Source of the DNA: an uncultured Chlamydiae bacterium
GTDB taxonomy: Bacteria; Chlamydiota; Chlamydiia; Chlamydiales; SM23-39
Direction of reading: 5' to 3'
Length of the DNA stretch: 21,708 nt
Assembly (NCBI GenBank): GCA_903889795.1
Contig: CAISYW010000131.1
Coordinates: forward strand, 1 to 21,708
The notes under the pieces were generated by a model. The model saw only the letters and a list, made by a program, of their open reading frames with translations, was not told the origin of the DNA and did not search any database. This document shows, one piece after another, positions 1 to 7,226 of the stretch. Each line of letters opens with the position of its first letter. The stretch's first letter is position 1. The position numbers and the translations under genes were made by a program.

Positions 1-657
1 ACACCAGTACCTCATGACACACCAGAAAATCTTTGTGCTCTTTTGGGATGCGGCCTCACAACAGCGTTTGGCATCATTAACAACGAGGTGAATTTAAAGT
101 TTGGTGAAAGCGTAGCCATCGTCGGTTGCGGAGGGGTAGGGTTAAATTTGATTCAAGCTGCTGTAATGCGAAGCGCCTATCCAGTCATAGCAATCGACAA
201 TAATGAAAATAAAAAAGAAAAGTCATTCAATATGAAAGCGGATATATTTATAAATACATCGACTGAAAACATAGATGATGCTTTAAAAAAGCATGCTCCA
301 GAAGGAGTTGATGTTATCATAGATACAACAGGTAATGCAAAAGTACTAAACAAGGTTTCCCAATTTTTATCGAATCATGGAAGGATGATAATGGTGGGTC
401 AACCTGCACCGGGGGTATCTCTAGAAATTCCGAATGCATTATGTCTATTCAATGGGACGGGAAAAAGTATCAAAGCCACTCAAGGTGGGCAAACTAACCC
501 TGACCAAGACATTCCTCGATATATCAAATTATTCCAATCTGGAAAGCTTAATATAGATAAAGTAGTTTCGCATGAATTTTCTTTATATCAAATTAACGAG
601 GCATTTGATTTGCTTCGAAGCGGCAATGCCGGTAGAATCATTATTAAAATTTCATAG
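1..657 (+). CDS. Zinc-type alcohol dehydrogenase (MDR family), C-terminal part
   Basis: The reading frame is open from the first base, so the 5' end, including the catalytic zinc ligands, lies outside the window. About 218 residues are visible. They hold the NAD(P)-binding Rossmann half of a medium-chain dehydrogenase: the linker GCGLTTAFG, the dinucleotide loop VGCGGVGLN, an acidic residue ending the next strand (AIDNN), and the family's usual C-terminal end with NEAFDLLRSGNAGRII. MDR enzymes oxidise alcohols or polyols with NAD(P). The substrate cannot be read from this fragment. The next gene starts 8 bases downstream on the same strand, so the two are probably co-transcribed. Its place beside a ThDP enzyme and a heptose-kinase-like protein suggests modified-sugar metabolism, but this is inference. 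Confidence 0.85.
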   Translation, partial: TPVPHDTPENLCALLGCGLTTAFGIINNEVNLKFGESVAIVGCGGVGLNLIQAAVMRSAYPVIAIDNNENKKEKSFNMKADIFINTSTENIDDALKKHAPEGVDVIIDTTGNAKVLNKVSQFLSNHGRMIMVGQPAPGVSLEIPNALCLFNGTGKSIKATQGGQTNPDQDIPRYIKLFQSGKLNIDKVVSHEFSLYQINEAFDLLRSGNAGRIIIKIS

Positions 658-665
658 AGACTAAA

Positions 666-1868
666 ATGAGAAAAACTTATAAAAAAAACGACCTTATTTC
701 ATTTGAGAACAAAATTGGCGATTTATATATTAACAATAAATTACCTTTTTTGTTTCACTTTTCTGGCGGAAATGAAGAGCAATTAATCGATGTTTTTCGG
801 GATATTAAAGATGGCGATTATGTGATTTCTAATCATAGAAGCCATTATCACGCGCTTCTCCATGGAATTCCTCCAAATGAACTCGAAGACAGAATTTTAA
901 ATGGGCGAAGCATGTTTATTTATGATCGTCAACGAAACTTTTTTTCTTCCTCAATTATAGGAGGAACACCTGCAATTGCGGCAGGAATTGCATGGGCGCT
1001 TAAAAAGAAATGTTCTAATAAAAAAGTGTGGTGTTTTGTCGGTGATGCAACTGAGGACAATGGACATTTATTCGAAGCAATAAGGTATGTAGATGGATGG
1101 GATCTTCCTTGTACTTTTGTAATCGAAAATAATAACAGATCCGTGGAGGCAACGAATCAAGAGCGTTGGGGTAAAACTGGGGATTATCAATGGGGCTCTC
1201 GATCTGTAATTAAATATTATTATAAAATTACATATCCGCATGCAAGGAAACCTGGAGTGCTCGATTTATCAAAGGCGATTAAAAAAACAGATGAAGAATA
1301 CTTTCCTCCACTAAAAATTATCGACTATCCAAAATTTGAAGAATTTGATTCTCTGGATATTTCGTACAAAGATGCTATTAATCAATCGATGACTAAACTT
1401 GGCGAAGAAGGAGCCATTTTTATCGGATATAATGTAGCTAAAGGAGATGCCATGGGAACTTTAAAGAATGTCCCCCCCGCTCAAAAAATCGAAACACCCG
1501 TAGCTGAAAATTTAATGTCCGGGTTAGCGATCGGTATGTCGTTTGAAGGATTTCTTCCTGTTCTTTTTTTTGAAAGGCATGATTTTTTGTTAGTTGCGAT
1601 GGATGCGATCGGAAATCATATCGATAAGATTGAAAGGATTTCTCACGGTGAATATAAAGTGCCTGTAATTATTAGAGCAGTTACAGCCGATGCCGGACCA
1701 TTTTATTCAGGTCCCACTCATTCTCAAGATTTCACGAATATGCTTAGAGAACTAGTCAGCTTTCCTGTGCTCGACCCTGTTACCGGTTCCGATGTTCTTA
1801 AGTCATTTAAAGGTGCCAAAGAAAGCGGAAGACCTGCGTTGATTGTCGAAAGAAAGTCTCGATATTAA
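666..1868 (+). CDS. Compact single-chain thiamine-diphosphate (E1/transketolase-like) enzyme
   Basis: This 400-residue protein joins, in one chain, regions resembling the alpha and beta subunits of 2-oxoacid dehydrogenase E1. Residues about 30-225 are the ThDP pyrophosphate domain, with the GD...N motif (GD at 126-127, NNN at 155-157) that binds Mg and diphosphate. Residues about 235-400 are the pyrimidine domain: PVAENLMSGLAIG (Glu281 fits the conserved glutamate that activates ThDP), then FERHDFLLVAMDAIGNH and KVPVIIRAV, typical of E1 beta. The C-terminal domain of E1 beta is absent, so the protein is far shorter than alpha plus beta. No E2 or E3 gene is visible, which argues against a dehydrogenase complex. 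A ketol or aldol-type step on a sugar precursor is possible. It follows the dehydrogenase gene by 8 bases. Confidence 0.8.
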   Translation: MRKTYKKNDLISFENKIGDLYINNKLPFLFHFSGGNEEQLIDVFRDIKDGDYVISNHRSHYHALLHGIPPNELEDRILNGRSMFIYDRQRNFFSSSIIGGTPAIAAGIAWALKKKCSNKKVWCFVGDATEDNGHLFEAIRYVDGWDLPCTFVIENNNRSVEATNQERWGKTGDYQWGSRSVIKYYYKITYPHARKPGVLDLSKAIKKTDEEYFPPLKIIDYPKFEEFDSLDISYKDAINQSMTKLGEEGAIFIGYNVAKGDAMGTLKNVPPAQKIETPVAENLMSGLAIGMSFEGFLPVLFFERHDFLLVAMDAIGNHIDKIERISHGEYKVPVIIRAVTADAGPFYSGPTHSQDFTNMLRELVSFPVLDPVTGSDVLKSFKGAKESGRPALIVERKSRY

Positions 1869-1933
1869 TTGAAAATTTTTCGTCGCATAATTTTCTAATA
1901 TTGGATCATTTAAATCCTTTATATCGGTTAACT

Positions 1934-2662
1934 ATGAAAAAAATTCTTGTTATTGGTGAAAGTTCTCGTGATATATTTGTTTATTGCGATGCTTTAAGAT
2001 TGTGTCCAGATTTGCCGGTACCGATTCTTAATATTAAGAATCAATCTGAAAATCCAGGTATGGCTAAAAATGTATATAGAAACATAAAAAGCAACGTAAG
2101 GGATTGTGATCTTTTAACAAATGCTAATTGGTATAATATCACAAAAACCAGATACGTTCATGAAATCACGAATCATATGTTTTTAAGAGTTGATTCTCCT
2201 AATGAAATATCAAGATTAGATATAAATGATATTTGTTACGATTATGATATCATCGTAATATCTGATTACGACAAAGGGTTCCTTGCAGAAGAGGATATTG
2301 CAAAAATTTGCTCTCATCACAATAATGTTTTTGTCGACACAAAAAAAATTCTTGGAGAATGGGTGAACGATGCTGCATATATAAAAATCAATAACTACGA
2401 ATACAAAAAATCTGAAAAACTAATAAACGAAATTATCAAAAACAAGATTATTCATACGATGGGACCTAATGGATGTGAATACAGAGGGATAAAGTTTCCG
2501 GTTAGAAAAGTTGAGGTGCAAGACGCTTCTGGTGCAGGGGATACTTTTATGGCAGGCTTGGTTGTAAAATTTTTGGAAACACAAGATATTATGGCGAGCA
2601 TCAGGTTTGCGAATGAATGTGCATCAAAGGTAGTCAGTCAAAGAGGCGTGACTGTAATGTAA
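1934..2662 (+). CDS. PfkB/ribokinase-family sugar kinase, HldE N-domain-like
   Basis: About 242 residues. The start MKKILVIGESSRDIF followed by LRLCPDLPVPILN matches the opening of the kinase domain of HldE/RfaE (D-glycero-manno-heptose 7-phosphate kinase), and PGMAKNVYRNI matches the GGAANVA segment with one Gly replaced by Pro. The ATP-site and catalytic-base motif of PfkB kinases, DASGAGDTF, is near the C terminus, and the protein ends shortly after RGVTV, where the HldE kinase domain also ends. No nucleotidyltransferase domain is attached. It is shorter than the roughly 310-330 residues usual for the kinase domain, through several internal deletions, so the substrate may have changed. I chose ATG at 1934 because it gives the family's normal N terminus. 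A TTG at 1901 would add 11 unlikely residues. Probably part of the same operon as the two genes upstream. Confidence 0.75.
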   Translation: MKKILVIGESSRDIFVYCDALRLCPDLPVPILNIKNQSENPGMAKNVYRNIKSNVRDCDLLTNANWYNITKTRYVHEITNHMFLRVDSPNEISRLDINDICYDYDIIVISDYDKGFLAEEDIAKICSHHNNVFVDTKKILGEWVNDAAYIKINNYEYKKSEKLINEIIKNKIIHTMGPNGCEYRGIKFPVRKVEVQDASGAGDTFMAGLVVKFLETQDIMASIRFANECASKVVSQRGVTVM

Positions 2663-2719
2663 TTTGAGACACTTGCATCAACTTTCTATCGTTACTGCCG
2701 ATAATTCCGCGAATCGCAG

Positions 2720-2870
2720 CAAGTTATTAACCCGAGGGGTAAAAGGGTGACAAATTTCGTAGCAGGCAAAGCCATATCAAAGCATCCGCGTTCCGAACGT
2801 GAAGCTCATGGTAAAACCATGGGCGACGAGAGAGGATTGATGTGGTGAAGCCGCAGCCCGTAAGGAGCTG
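2720..2870 (+). ncRNA. Possible degenerate group II intron RNA fragment (domain I region)
   Basis: This gap sequence is markedly more GC-rich and structured than its surroundings. It contains GAACGTGAAGCTCATGGT, a CATGG/CCATG hairpin, GGGCGACGAGAG, then GTGGTGAAGCCGCAG and CCCGTAAGGAG in that order. This succession resembles the conserved part of domain I of bacterial group II introns, where GAACGTGAAGC, a short hairpin, a CGACGAG-type stretch and a CCGTAAGG-type element follow one another. No domain V/VI and no reverse-transcriptase ORF are present, so it would be a dead fragment. The match is from memory and is not a covariance-model result. Confidence 0.45.
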
Positions 2871-3001
2871 TCTAAAAATAACATGAACTATTTGACCTGA
2901 TCCCCAAAAACTAACGGTATCGATCGATGAAGAGAAATAATCAGACATACTAATAATGTTTTTTAAACTATAAAACGAAACGCAAAATCGTTTACATATA
3001 G

Positions 3002-3018
3002 AATATATTATATATTAA
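3002..3018 (+). repeat. Short direct repeat A, copy 1
   Basis: The 17-base sequence AATATATTATATATTAA ends 7 bases before the FkbM-like start codon. It recurs exactly at 15766-15782, upstream of the exported kinase-like gene. It is AT-rich and could also serve as a promoter -10 region. Chance identity is possible in such composition, but both copies sit at the left edge of an accessory module. Confidence 0.6.
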
Positions 3019-3025
3019 TTTAACA

Positions 3026-3745
3026 ATGTTGGTGAACGTGAAAAAAATACTAAAATACCATGAAGTTGAACCAATAGTTTTAGGGACTTCTCAAAAAGGA
3101 CAAGATTCTTTCATTCAATATACATTTGAAAAGCTAGGTGTTACTAATAAATACTATGTAGAATTCGGCGCTTGCGATGGCTGGAGAATGTCCAATACTG
3201 CCTATTTGAGAGTCAACGACCATTGGACAGGTTTATTGTTAGAGGGCGATCCGGGCTTTACAGAAAATCCTCTGATTAATTTGCATAATCGAAGAATCAC
3301 AAAAGACAATATTTGTTCGATTTTTAAAGAATTTATGGTTCCTAATTCTTTTGATTTTCTTTGTATTGATGTCGATGGATGTGATTATTGGATGGTAAAA
3401 TCCATTTTGGAAGGAAATTACTCACCTAGAGTGATTATGATTGAAACGAATGTAAGGTTTGAACCTCATGAAAGTATGGTTCTAAAATACAATTCGGATT
3501 GGAACTGGAACTGTGATCACACTACCTGGTATGGAGCTTCTCCATACGCATTTAAAAAACTGTTCAATGCGAATGATTACATTCCTGTTTGGATGCATCT
3601 TGATGATATGATCGTTGTTAGAAAAGACGTTCTTCAAAATTCAGGATACGACGAACCTGATTGGTTATATGTCTATCCCCAATCAAATGCAAAACTCTAT
3701 GAAAAAATAAGTGAAATAAAAAAAGATGAATGGATAGAAGTTTAA
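3026..3745 (+). CDS. FkbM-like SAM-dependent methyltransferase
   Basis: A 239-residue protein with a class I methyltransferase core: YVEFGACDG at 44-52 (SAM-binding motif I), LLLEGDP at 70-76 (acidic residue after strand 2, which binds the SAM ribose), and FDFLCIDVDGCDYWMVKSIL at 109-128, characteristic of FkbM-type O-methyltransferases. Such enzymes commonly methylate sugars in LPS, capsule or O-antigen loci, which fits the sugar-type genes upstream. It is separated from them by a 363-base gap holding foreign-looking sequence, so it is probably a separate transcription unit. No clear ribosome-binding site precedes the ATG; GTG codons a few triplets downstream are alternatives. The gene is bordered by sequences that recur around the module at 15766-18336. 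Confidence 0.75.
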   Translation: MLVNVKKILKYHEVEPIVLGTSQKGQDSFIQYTFEKLGVTNKYYVEFGACDGWRMSNTAYLRVNDHWTGLLLEGDPGFTENPLINLHNRRITKDNICSIFKEFMVPNSFDFLCIDVDGCDYWMVKSILEGNYSPRVIMIETNVRFEPHESMVLKYNSDWNWNCDHTTWYGASPYAFKKLFNANDYIPVWMHLDDMIVVRKDVLQNSGYDEPDWLYVYPQSNAKLYEKISEIKKDEWIEV

Positions 3746-3794
3746 CACTGCGGGGCATTAATAAAGCAATGACATCATAAAATTGATAACTATT

Positions 3795-3824
3795 TTGACA
3801 TCCTCCCCTTCCTAAAGGAAGGGG
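3795..3824 (+). repeat. IS200/IS605-type terminal hairpin (repeat C, copy 1)
   Basis: TTGACATCCTCCCCTTCC is followed by a perfect hairpin: CCCCTTCC (3805-3812), loop TAAA, GGAAGGGG (3817-3824). The sequence GACATCCTCCCC followed by a short stem-loop is typical of ends of IS200/IS605- and IS1341-type elements (TnpA/TnpB family). No transposase is left nearby. The first 23 bases (3795-3817) recur exactly at 18314-18336. Confidence 0.6.
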
Positions 3825-3997
3825 ACTGGAGTTTGGACATTTTCCTTTCAGGAAAGCGGAAATCAAATGCCGATATAGCTCTTCTTCTAGCAGGATATAG
3901 TTGTTTTTGAAGTTGGTCCGGATCGAGATTTTTCCCTGGGATGTGTTCGAAAATCCATCTTTGAGGTTGAACGGAGTGAATCGAAAATAATTTATGT

Positions 3998-4016
3998 TTC
4001 CCAGCCTCTCCATAAA
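3998..4016 (+). repeat. Short direct repeat B, copy 1
   Basis: The 19 bases from 3998 match 15802-15820 (TTCCCAGCATCTCCATAAA) at 18 of 19 positions, the difference being C for A. It lies 49 bases before the permease start codon. Its function is unknown. It may be another piece of the element that left hairpin C. Confidence 0.5.
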
Positions 4017-4064
4017 GAAATCAGATTGACGAGATAACTAGAAACTTTCTAAAGTTCATTGCAT

Positions 4065-5465
4065 ATGTCTAAAAAGCTGAGCGTTTTTACCCTTGCGATG
4101 ATCAATGTAGCCGCTGTAAGCAGCGTACGCAATTGGCCGACGATTGCCGAATATGGTTTTTCCTCATTATTTTTCTTTGCCCTAGCCGCCGTTCTCTTTT
4201 TAATTCCCGTATCAATGGCCGCTGCGGAACTTTCCACCGGCTGGCCCAAGAGCGGCGGCATATTCGTATGGGTCAAAGAAGCTTTTGGCCACCGAACGGG
4301 CTTTTTAGCCGTGTGGCTGCTTTGGGCTGAAAATCTCGTTTATTATCCCGCATTAATCTCATTTATTGCAGGAACAATTGCCTACATATTCAATCCGGCC
4401 CTATCCAACAACACGCTTTACGTCTTAGGCTTTGTCGTCGTTCTTTTTTGGATAACAACCCTTACTAATTTATTTGGAATGCGCACATCCGGATGGATCA
4501 GTTCCTTTGGGGTCATTTTCGGCACAATCATTCCGGGAAGCTTTATCATTATTCTTGGGATTTTATGGTTTTTCATGGGAAATCCACTGCAGATCTCGTT
4601 AACCTGGCAAAGCCTCATCCCGAATATGAGCTCCCCGGGCGAGCTCGTCTTTTTTTCAGGGGTTTTAGTCTCTTTTTGCGGACTTGAAATGTCGGCTGTT
4701 CATGCAAGTAATGTCGAAAATCCTCAAAAAAATTACCCAAAAGCCATACTTTTATCTGCCATTTTGATCATTGGACTCTATATTTTTGGCGTCCTTGCAA
4801 TCGCCATAGTAACCCCGCAGCATCAAATCAACCTCGTCGCCGGAACGATTCAAGCCTTTTCACTCTTCGTTAATGCGTACGGATTAGGTTGGCTAACTCC
4901 GATCATTGCCGTTTTGCTCGCTTGCGGAGCTTTTGGAACGCTTAGCACCTGGGTAGTCGGACCCAGTGTAGGCCTTCTTGCTGCGGCGCAAAATGGAGAC
5001 CTCCCGCCTTTTTTTCGCAAAATCAACCGGCATGGAATGCCTGTCGCACTCTTGATTACTCAAGCTATTATCGTAACTCTGTTTTCAGCTGTATTTTTAT
5101 TCATGCCAAACGTCAGCAGCGCTTATTGGATTTTAAATGCGACGTTAGCTCAGCTCTATCTGATAATGTATGTCCTCATGTTTGCGGCAGTCATTAAACT
5201 CCGCTACAAGCAACCCCATATGAAAAGAGCGTATCAAATTCCGGGAGGCTTATTTGGAGTCTGGACAATCGCAGGACTAGGCCTGATCGGATCCATTGCA
5301 ACAATTTTTATCGGCTTTTTTCCACCCGCGCAAATCGCAACAGGAAATTCATTCCTTTATGTTTCATTTCTCATCTTAAGTATTTTTGTCGTATGCATAG
5401 CTCCTTCCGTCATTCTATTCTTCAAAAAACCTGAATGGGAAAAACCTCTTTCTCACGAACAATAA
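4065..5465 (+). CDS. APC-superfamily amino-acid antiporter, GadC (glutamate/GABA) type
   Basis: A 466-residue integral membrane protein with about 12 hydrophobic segments. The opening MSKKLSVFTLAMINVAAVSSVRNWP, then AAELSTGWPKSGGIFVWVKEAFG and LAVWLLWAENLVYYPALISFIAGTIAYI, match the glutamate:GABA antiporter branch of the APC superfamily (GadC and relatives). These exchange amino acids across the inner membrane. An intracellular bacterium could use it to import host amino acids. The exact substrate cannot be read from sequence. I start at ATG 4065; a TTG six bases earlier is also in frame. Base composition is less AT-rich than in the genes on both sides, and the gene is flanked by IS-end-like hairpins (3795-3824 and about 5475-5520), consistent with independent acquisition. 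Confidence 0.85.
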   Translation: MSKKLSVFTLAMINVAAVSSVRNWPTIAEYGFSSLFFFALAAVLFLIPVSMAAAELSTGWPKSGGIFVWVKEAFGHRTGFLAVWLLWAENLVYYPALISFIAGTIAYIFNPALSNNTLYVLGFVVVLFWITTLTNLFGMRTSGWISSFGVIFGTIIPGSFIIILGILWFFMGNPLQISLTWQSLIPNMSSPGELVFFSGVLVSFCGLEMSAVHASNVENPQKNYPKAILLSAILIIGLYIFGVLAIAIVTPQHQINLVAGTIQAFSLFVNAYGLGWLTPIIAVLLACGAFGTLSTWVVGPSVGLLAAAQNGDLPPFFRKINRHGMPVALLITQAIIVTLFSAVFLFMPNVSSAYWILNATLAQLYLIMYVLMFAAVIKLRYKQPHMKRAYQIPGGLFGVWTIAGLGLIGSIATIFIGFFPPAQIATGNSFLYVSFLILSIFVVCIAPSVILFFKKPEWEKPLSHEQ

Positions 5466-5474
5466 CCTTTGAAG

Positions 5475-5520
5475 AACTCCTCCTTTGAAGGGATAGGACT
5501 CAAGCCCAGAGAATCACGTT
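5475..5520 (+). repeat. Possible second IS605-type end relic
   Basis: AACTCCTCCTTTGAAGGGATAGGACT has an imperfect CTCCTT/AAGGgatAGGA stem and is followed by CTCAAGCCCAGAGAATCACG. It resembles the tail of IS605/IS1341-type ends, directly after the permease stop codon. The stem is weak, so this call is tentative. The remainder of the gap to 5756 is plain AT-rich sequence in which I see nothing else certain. Confidence 0.3.
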
Positions 5521-5756
5521 TCATAATTTAATAACAACGCATTCATAAATTTTACAACTAACTTTAACCACACTAAGTTAATAATTCAGAATTATCAAAT
5601 TGATAATTAATCAAGAATTACAAATTCATTAATGTTGAACATAAAAGATCACGATGAGATAATTATAGCGGAAATAAAATGCATTATTAAACTCATTTAA
5701 ATTGAATTTTTCATGATTATTTTTACATCAAAACGAAAATTAGCTTTGTATAAATT

Positions 5757-7040
5757 ATGAATGAAATGCAAATTATAAGATTAAACCACCCAAAAATTTC
5801 CCCCGTTATAACTACAGAATTGAAAGACACATTAACAAAACTTTACAAACAAGCTAACTTACAAATTGATACAAAAGCATTTTCAGAAATTAGCTTGAGC
5901 CGCTTAAAAAGGAAGAAAATTATAAGTGTCTATTCAGAAGGAAAAAAAAATAAAACTGAGCTATATTTTCCAAAATTCCAGAATGCCGTCGTTATTACAA
6001 AACCAGATGGAACAAAAGTTCGTATTCAAGGGGAAGTTATCATTGCAGCAAAACAATCCTTCAAACATCTGAAGTGGAGCGCGAATGATTTAGAAATTTT
6101 TAAATCAAAATCCTCACAGGAATTGCCACCCTCATCAAGATCGCTTCCAGACATTTTCAAAGCCATTTTAAGCACACCTAAAATTATAAAAGCTCAAAAA
6201 GCCGGGTATTTAACAGTAACTATTTCCCAAGTTATAGATTTTGTTTTGGGTAAACTACATATAATTTCACAACCATCTTCCATTATCAGTCAACTGATTC
6301 TTGCGAATGGAAAACTTTTTGAGACTCTCGTTCCTGCAATACTAATTTTTTCGGGAACCCTATCATTTTTCATCGAATGTTCTCAAGTAATCAAAGCCTG
6401 TCACGATTATAAACTGGCTCAAAAACACGCTAAGGCTCAAGAAGTACAAATTGCTAAGCTTAAAATAATCAGACATACGATTCGCCTGATCGCTGCAATT
6501 TCCCAGATAGGGTTAGGAATTCTTACGCTTACTTGCCCTCATCTGTCGCTTCTAATAATCATTCTATCAATACTCATTTTTATTTTAGCATACGCTCCAG
6601 AATCTGTCTTAATTTATAAAATCGCAGACAAAACACAAAACTACGCCAACGATCATTTTAATTATTACACTAAAGGTATTATTGAAAACAAAAAACTATC
6701 TCATCAAGAAAAAGAGAGAGCTACTTTAAAATTTATACATCGAATGATCTACACTAAAAAGGATTTTCCTCGATCAAATAAAGTGATGTCAAGGCAACTT
6801 TTAAAAGATATTTTTTCAGAAAATAATTTTCGTCCTGGAAAGAAACGCTTCGAGCACGGATCCCCACTGGGTTATCGTAGTGGTTTTCTTTGTGAAGAAC
6901 TTAGGGAAATACAGGATCCCAACAAGGATCTCAGAGAAAAGGACTTTTGCTTTACGCTTTCTCGCGCCTTTAAAAGATCTAATAAAGAACAAGAATATTC
7001 AAAATTTTTATCAAAAATAGGTCTAGGAATCCTTGCTTAA
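5757..7040 (+). CDS. Unrecognised protein with paired hydrophobic segments, Inc-like
   Basis: I do not recognise this 427-residue protein. It is lysine-rich and basic, with hydrophobic stretches at about 188-207 and, as a close pair, 241-258 and 262-286 (TIRLIAAISQIGLGILTL then LSLLIIILSILIFILAY). A tight pair of membrane helices separated by a short turn is the hallmark of chlamydial inclusion-membrane (Inc) proteins, which are type III secreted. There is no Sec signal peptide. The soluble C terminus (290-427) is rich in charged residues. The AT-rich gene faces yebC. In C. trachomatis the neighbour of yebC is, as I recall, the actin-recruiting effector Tarp (CT456), so an effector here would be in keeping. 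The Inc assignment is an inference from hydropathy read by eye. Confidence 0.6.
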   Translation: MNEMQIIRLNHPKISPVITTELKDTLTKLYKQANLQIDTKAFSEISLSRLKRKKIISVYSEGKKNKTELYFPKFQNAVVITKPDGTKVRIQGEVIIAAKQSFKHLKWSANDLEIFKSKSSQELPPSSRSLPDIFKAILSTPKIIKAQKAGYLTVTISQVIDFVLGKLHIISQPSSIISQLILANGKLFETLVPAILIFSGTLSFFIECSQVIKACHDYKLAQKHAKAQEVQIAKLKIIRHTIRLIAAISQIGLGILTLTCPHLSLLIIILSILIFILAYAPESVLIYKIADKTQNYANDHFNYYTKGIIENKKLSHQEKERATLKFIHRMIYTKKDFPRSNKVMSRQLLKDIFSENNFRPGKKRFEHGSPLGYRSGFLCEELREIQDPNKDLREKDFCFTLSRAFKRSNKEQEYSKFLSKIGLGILA

Positions 7041-7045
7041 CAGTT

Positions 7046-7224
7046 TATACTCCTTCCAGTTCAATCGTATCCATTGGGATTAATTCAAAGCCCCTATAAT
7101 CGACGATCGTAAACTGCCCCTGTATTGATTTAATACAGGGCAGTTTGCGGTAGCCCTACGATCATGGATTCTAGGGAGCTTTCAATTTAATCCGAATGGG
7201 TACGATTGAACTGGAAGGAGTATA
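7046..7224. repeat. 179-bp near-perfect palindrome, MITE-like
   Basis: The outer arms 7046-7083 and 7187-7224 are inverted copies with 2 mismatches in 38. The inverted match continues inwards with small gaps, and the centre is a strong hairpin, 7111-7126 against 7132-7146 around a 5-base loop. The ends are TACTCCTTCC and GGAAGGAGTA, so a TA target dinucleotide flanks a CTCCTTCC inverted repeat, as in elements moved by IS630/Tc1-type transposases. It holds no ORF. It fills the gap between two convergent genes, 5 bases after one stop codon and 2 bases before the other, and could fold as a bidirectional transcript end. Confidence 0.85.
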
Positions 7225-7226
7225 TA

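Larger units (their letters stand above)
3746..4064. other. 319-base intergenic stretch with IS-end relics
   Basis: No convincing gene is present. The left part holds a perfect hairpin (3805-3824) annotated separately, and the right part holds repeat B (3998-4016). Between them, about 3830-3995, is unrecognised sequence with mixed composition. A leftward open frame of 131 codons (3618-4013) runs across it but matches nothing I know, contains the hairpin as coding sequence, and overlaps the end of the methyltransferase gene, so I do not call it. Confidence 0.6.

Noticed and set aside
2727..2948. Leftward 73-codon frame in the gap after the PfkB gene
   Set aside because: It lies on the opposite strand to the suspected intron RNA; such frames are typical artefacts over structured RNA.
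3618..4013. Leftward 131-codon frame across the hairpin at 3805-3824
   Set aside because: It encodes the IS-type hairpin as protein, overlaps the methyltransferase gene and resembles nothing I know.
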